Shown here piece after piece: positions 7,101 through 9,137 of a stretch of 9,137 nucleotides of DNA; position 1 is the first letter of the stretch; each line of letters begins with the position of its first letter. Source of the stretch: Paracoccaceae bacterium (GTDB lineage: Bacteria; Pseudomonadota; Alphaproteobacteria; Rhodobacterales; Rhodobacteraceae); assembly GCA_007128995.1 (NCBI GenBank), contig SKWJ01000385.1:1-9137 (forward strand), in the 5' to 3' direction. Below the pieces are notes generated by a model. The model saw only the letters and a program-made list of their open reading frames with translations. It ran no database searches and was not told where the DNA came from. The position numbers and the translations under genes were made by a program.

Positions 7101-7576
7101 TGACCACGCTGACCACAGTTCTGGGTCTCACTCCATTGATGTTCGAGAATTCGACGCAGGCGGCCTTCCTGAAGCCAACAGTCATCACGCTTGTTTATGG
7201 GCTAGGCTTTGGCATGTTTATCGTGCTGCTACTTGTGCCTGCGGTTCTGGCGATCGGGCATGACATCAGCCGTCAGTTGGTCTCGCTACGCCGCGCCCTG
7301 AGCCAGCCTAAGGCGGGCATTGCACGCGTTCCGTTGGTCGCCGCATTGGGTTTGTTGATCTGGTTTTCTGTAACCTTCGGCGCATTGATCGTGACAGCCG
7401 CTTTGCCAGGCTGGATGCCTCAGACAGAGGCGATGTCGGACAGCCCGTTGCGCGCCGCAACGCTTGTTTTCCTGAGCGGTGCAGTTGGTGTGTTGGCAAT
7501 TGCCTGGCTGATCGGGGCGCTGGCACTGTTGCGTTCGGGCGCAGCGGCGGATCACTCTGCGAAGGTGCAGCCCTGA
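4145..7576 (+). CDS. RND family efflux permease (AcrB-like) with C-terminal membrane extension
   Basis: This is the inner-membrane, proton-driven pump of a tripartite exporter. It has 1143 residues, about 90 more than AcrB. TM1 is about 25-45, and the first large periplasmic loop (about 50-335) begins with QFFPDVVVDNITV. TM2-TM6 lie at about 338-492, TM7 about 533-552, the second periplasmic loop about 560-880 and TM8-TM12 about 884-1037. TM4 carries the proton-relay pair Asp408-Asp409 in GIVVDDAIVVGEH. In TM10 the segment GIIINDSIVLV (947-957) has Asn951-Asp952 where AcrB has Lys940-Asn941. Two further hydrophobic segments, about 1063-1088 and 1103-1129, follow the usual twelve helices. The gene follows the adaptor by 3 nt. 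No outer-membrane factor gene is adjacent. The last 25 bases overlap the opposing DsbD-like gene. Family assignment is firm; substrate (drug, lipid, metal or other) is unknown, and the TM4/TM10 sequence does not resemble the CusA heavy-metal class. Confidence 0.96.
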   Translation: MAFPSRAKKQLSVQALGLFRYFTRHKTAANLLLVVMLVAGLAAIPQMRAQFFPDVVVDNITVDIRWSGAGAEDIDRGIIQLVGPTLQAVDGVTQVTAQAREGRGSFTLEFETGWDMSRANADVQSALDLVSALPEDAEEPTTRRSNWGDRVTNVVVTGPVAVEQLARFADEFAARLYNAGITRTTIRGVASAEVMVEVPTRNLIEHDLSMSEIAQAIRTAVNTDPSGEVSSGISRVRTGVERRSAEQVAEIALRSRPDGTVLRIGDVADIREGGIDRDRAFWVGDDPAISLRVDRSERGDAIAIQDQVQAIADAMSRDLPAGTRIELVSTRAEFISGRIAILVKNGLMGLGLVVVLLFLFLNARTAFWVAAGIPAAMLAAIAVMYLMGLSFNMISLFALIITLGIVVDDAIVVGEHADYRARELGESPAEAAENAATRMAQPVFAATITTILAFGALILVGGRFGTLIADIPLTVIAVLIASLVECFLILPNHMYHAIASGLKERWYDWPSRQVNRGFQWAREQAFRPMMKLVIAARYPVVACLVALLAIQVANLVRGDLPFRFFNAPEQGSITGNIVMTDGATRADTRDMLRELQRATDALAARMDAESGMNPVIHTMTELGGNAGRALASAENKDGDLLGAISIDLVDADLRNLSSFAFASALQDEVRPHPRLEEFSFRSWGSGPGGDSLSVELSGSDSETLKAASDALRAALAPFPEITGLEDNLPYDKQELLLQLTPQGHALGFTVDALSRDLRNRLSGIEAATFPDGLRTGRIRVEVPQAERASDFLDSMMMRTGTGAFVPLGDVVSVTERQGFSSIRRENGLRVVTVSGELSEDDPARAREVTRLLTETILPDLEADFGIATRLSGQAEQEREFLNDAVIGVGLCLILIYLTLAWVFSSWLRPLVVMAVIPFGLIGVIHGHISWNVAMSMFSIVGIMGMIGIIINDSIVLVTTVDQYARDRGLIPSIIDATCDRLRPVLLTTLTTVLGLTPLMFENSTQAAFLKPTVITLVYGLGFGMFIVLLLVPAVLAIGHDISRQLVSLRRALSQPKAGIARVPLVAALGLLIWFSVTFGALIVTAALPGWMPQTEAMSDSPLRAATLVFLSGAVGVLAIAWLIGALALLRSGAAADHSAKVQP

Positions 7577-8358
7577 TGCTGGACGACGCCGTTTTCGCTG
7601 ACAACGCTTATTCGCACGGCTGAGCGGTCAATCGCTTCGCCAGGCTTCAGACGCAACAAGGTGTGCCCGGTTATCGTGTCTCCATGACGTTCGGAAGGAA
7701 GGGCGCTGCTGCGAATCGGCGGGCCTGTCATTTCGATCAGGGCAAACTCGTCCGCGCCTTGTTGGGGCAATGTCAAAGTTGCGCTCAGGCGCATGCCGCG
7801 CTTGTCGGGGGAAACGTCACAGGACACATTTACCAGTCCGGCACTGCTTGCCTTGCGCGGCCTTTGCGTCAGGGCTGTGGCGATCATCCCATCGGGCCTG
7901 CCTGTGTCATTTACTCCAAGCTGCAGTGCAAGATCGACTGGTATGCAGATATCGTCACACACGCCGAGCGTCAGCGTCGCGTCCAGTTCAAAGGGAAGTC
8001 CTGGGTCGGCCGGTGTCAATTCGATAGGCAAGACGATCTCGCGCGAATATCCGATGCTGGCAATACCGGCTTTGAAATAAAGCCGCGGTTCGGGCCAATG
8101 AATGCGCGCACCAGCAAGGTTATGCGAGCCAGACCAGTCAAGCTTTGGAACGATCCCGCTTTCGCCCGGATGCCGCCAGTATGTGATCCAGTTTCCAGCA
8201 AGCCGAAGATGCAGTGCTGCCATATGGGTTCCGGTGTCGGTCTGCCAACCGCTGCGCATCCGTGCATCAAGGATTTCAGATAATTTCGGCGATTGCGCCT
8301 GCGCAAGGCCAGGAACAAGAAAGGCGCAAAGAAGCGATATGTGACGCAGGTATTTCAT
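7552..8358 (-). CDS. Secreted DsbD N-terminal (DsbD-alpha/ScsB-type) domain protein
   Basis: The 268-residue protein starts with a clear Sec signal peptide (MKYLRHISLLCAFLVPGLAQA, cleavage expected after residue 21), so the mature part is periplasmic. It resembles the N-terminal domain of DsbD/ScsB thiol-disulfide reductases. It has a GW/TYWRHPGESG segment at about 56-68, WPEPRLYFKAG (88-98), GYSREIVLPIEL (103-114) and a CX3C pair in LGVCDDICIP (C134, C138), corresponding to the redox pair of DsbD-alpha. Two more cysteines, C180 and C264, could form a second disulfide. No membrane domain and no thioredoxin-like domain follow; the protein ends soon after C264. By analogy it would shuttle electrons from a membrane reductase (CcdA or DsbD-beta type) to periplasmic substrates. 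That partner is not in the window, so the specific role is inference. The 3' end overlaps the RND permease gene by 25 bp, tail to tail. Confidence 0.82.
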   Translation of the reverse strand: MKYLRHISLLCAFLVPGLAQAQSPKLSEILDARMRSGWQTDTGTHMAALHLRLAGNWITYWRHPGESGIVPKLDWSGSHNLAGARIHWPEPRLYFKAGIASIGYSREIVLPIELTPADPGLPFELDATLTLGVCDDICIPVDLALQLGVNDTGRPDGMIATALTQRPRKASSAGLVNVSCDVSPDKRGMRLSATLTLPQQGADEFALIEMTGPPIRSSALPSERHGDTITGHTLLRLKPGEAIDRSAVRISVVSENGVVQHQGCTFAE

Positions 8359-8430
8359 GACGCTCTACATTCCCGGAGTCTTGGGCAAAGGAAAGTCACA
8401 AGGGCGCGACCTGACGACAGTGTAACCGGA

Positions 8431-8450
8431 TTGCGGCATTCGTGCCGTAA
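8431..8450 (+). promoter_or_regulatory. UUCG-loop hairpin in the algH upstream region
   Basis: TTGCGGCA (8431-8438) pairs with TGCCGTAA (8443-8450) across a TTCG loop. In plus-strand RNA all eight pairs form, one of them G-U. In minus-strand RNA the same position is an A-C mismatch, so the structure favours the algH direction. There is no following T run, so it is not a standard terminator. It could be a 5' leader hairpin or a DNA operator. Confidence 0.4.
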
Positions 8451-8454
8451 GCAT

Positions 8455-8467
8455 GCCTTGGCAAGGC
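8455..8467. promoter_or_regulatory. 13-bp palindrome upstream of algH
   Basis: GCCTTG-G-CAAGGC is a perfect inverted repeat about a central G, four bases after the UUCG hairpin and 45 bases before the algH start. Its single-base centre makes an RNA hairpin with all six pairs impossible, so a dimeric regulator site is the more natural reading. A site of this length can also occur by chance. Confidence 0.3.
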
Positions 8468-8512
8468 GTTCGAACACAGGCATGGTGATCCCCGAAAGAT
8501 GTCAGAGGGTTC

Positions 8513-9085
8513 ATGACAGACCTGACCGGAAAACTGCTTATCGCCATGCCGTCCATGCCGGACCCGCGTTTTGCCCATTCGGTCATTTTGCTGTGTGCGC
8601 ATTCCAATGCCGGCGCGATGGGGGTTATCATTAACAAGCCCTTGCCCGACCTGCGCCTTGTCAAGCTGATGGAACATCTTGAAATTCCGCACGCGGCAAT
8701 GGGCTTGGGGGGAGAAGCTGTCGATGGGCCGGTTCACTTCGGGGGGCCAGTCGAAACCTCGCGCGGGTTTGTGCTTCACAGTCCGGATTTCTTCAGCGCT
8801 GAGGGGAGTTTGCAACTGTCCAATGACCTCGTGCTCAGTTCCTCGCTGGAAGTGCTGGTTGACATGGCGCGCGGGCAGGGGCCTGCCAAGGCACTGGTCG
8901 CGCTGGGCTATGCTGGCTGGGGGGGGCAGCAACTGGAAGCCGAAATAAAGGCCGGGGGCTGGCTTGTCTGCGATGCGAGCCAGGATATGGTCTTCGGGTT
9001 TGAAGATGGTCGCAAATGGTCCGCGGCACTCGACTCGATCGGAGTGGATCCGCGTTTGCTGTCAGGCTCAACCGGTCACGCCTGA
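8513..9085 (+). CDS. algH: YqgE/AlgH family protein (UPF0301)
   Basis: The 190-residue protein has full family length and its hallmarks. The N-terminal LTGKLLIAMPSMPDPRFAHS (4-23) is the characteristic opening. It is followed by AMGVIINKPL, HFGGPVETSRGFVLH at about 75-89, and ALGYAGWGGQQLEAE near residues 130-144. No signal peptide or membrane segment is visible, so it is cytoplasmic. The name AlgH comes from a Pseudomonas gene linked to alginate regulation, but the biochemical role of the family is not settled and alginate control should not be assumed here. A GAGGG stretch at 8505-8509, three bases before the ATG, is a rather close but usable ribosome site. The neighbour at the 5' side is the divergent DsbD-like gene; the 3' end overlaps the next minus-strand frame by 10 bp. 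Confidence 0.93.
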   Translation: MTDLTGKLLIAMPSMPDPRFAHSVILLCAHSNAGAMGVIINKPLPDLRLVKLMEHLEIPHAAMGLGGEAVDGPVHFGGPVETSRGFVLHSPDFFSAEGSLQLSNDLVLSSSLEVLVDMARGQGPAKALVALGYAGWGGQQLEAEIKAGGWLVCDASQDMVFGFEDGRKWSAALDSIGVDPRLLSGSTGHA

Positions 9086-9137
9086 AGGTCCGTGCCGACC
9101 AACGCGGCTGCAAATTCTTCGGGGTCAAAGGGTTGCA
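9076..9137 (-). CDS. C-terminal end of an unidentified protein (partial)
   Basis: On the minus strand an open frame enters from the right window edge and ends with TGA at 9078-9076. Its last 19 residues read QPFDPEEFAAALVGTDLQA, an acidic, helix-like protein tail. The composition looks like real coding sequence, no other gene covers 9086-9137, and the compact style of the window (tail-to-tail overlap with algH by 10 bp, as at the permease/DsbD-like junction) fits. The start and nearly all of the protein lie outside, and I do not recognise the family. Confidence 0.5.
   Translation of the reverse strand, partial: QPFDPEEFAAALVGTDLQA

Larger units (their letters stand above)
8359..8512. other. 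Divergent intergenic region between the DsbD-like gene and algH
   Basis: This 154-bp stretch separates two gene starts pointing apart and must hold both promoters. I could not find a -35/-10 pair with good spacing on either strand. It contains a hairpin with a UUCG loop (8431-8450) and a short palindrome (8455-8467). No short gene was supported. Confidence 0.6.

Noticed and set aside
7663..8283. 206-codon plus-strand frame opposite the DsbD-like gene
   Set aside because: The minus-strand product has a signal peptide and a CX3C motif. The plus-strand product is Arg/Cys-rich without any domain or ribosome site.
8835..9128. 97-codon minus-strand frame over the end of algH
   Set aside because: It is antisense to conserved AlgH sequence and uses a different frame from the better candidate tail ending at 9076.

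Overview
This GC-rich window looks like ordinary chromosome from an alphaproteobacterium, most probably a member of the Rhodobacterales (Roseobacter/Paracoccus-like). I base this on the character of the PyrB, family-4 uracil-DNA glycosylase, MoaB and AlgH/YqgE proteins and on dense gene packing with several stop/start overlaps. I saw no insertion sequence, integrase, tRNA, rRNA or CRISPR array. The taxonomic call comes from recollection of family sequences, not from a search.

Layout. On the minus strand at the left edge, pyrB (aspartate carbamoyltransferase) is followed, with an 8-nt overlap, by the start of a small membrane protein that runs off the window. A short divergent intergenic region (about 1128-1235) holds a convincing pyrB promoter and an imperfect direct repeat. 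To the right, on the plus strand, a uracil-DNA glycosylase gene overlaps moaB (molybdenum cofactor) by ATGA. After an 84-nt gap containing a hairpin come two tightly linked plus-strand genes: a periplasmic adaptor (membrane fusion protein) and a large RND efflux permease. No outer-membrane channel gene is present, so the pump must borrow a TolC-like protein encoded elsewhere, if it uses one. The 3' end of the permease gene overlaps, tail to tail by 25 bp, a minus-strand gene for a secreted DsbD N-terminal-like protein. A 154-bp divergent region with two small hairpins separates this from algH/yqgE on the plus strand. The last 62 bases are probably the 3' end of another minus-strand gene, overlapping algH tail to tail by 10 bp.

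Functionally the genes are mixed: pyrimidine synthesis, uracil repair of DNA, molybdopterin processing, drug/solute export and periplasmic thiol chemistry. Only the adaptor/permease pair is clearly a functional unit. I did not find a clearly new biological system. The most interesting points are family-level departures: a uracil-DNA glycosylase that keeps only one of the four iron-sulfur cysteines, an RND permease with two predicted extra C-terminal membrane helices and Asn-Asp where AcrB has Lys-Asn in TM10, an adaptor with a helical C-terminal tail, and a stand-alone periplasmic DsbD-alpha-like domain without its usual membrane and thioredoxin parts.
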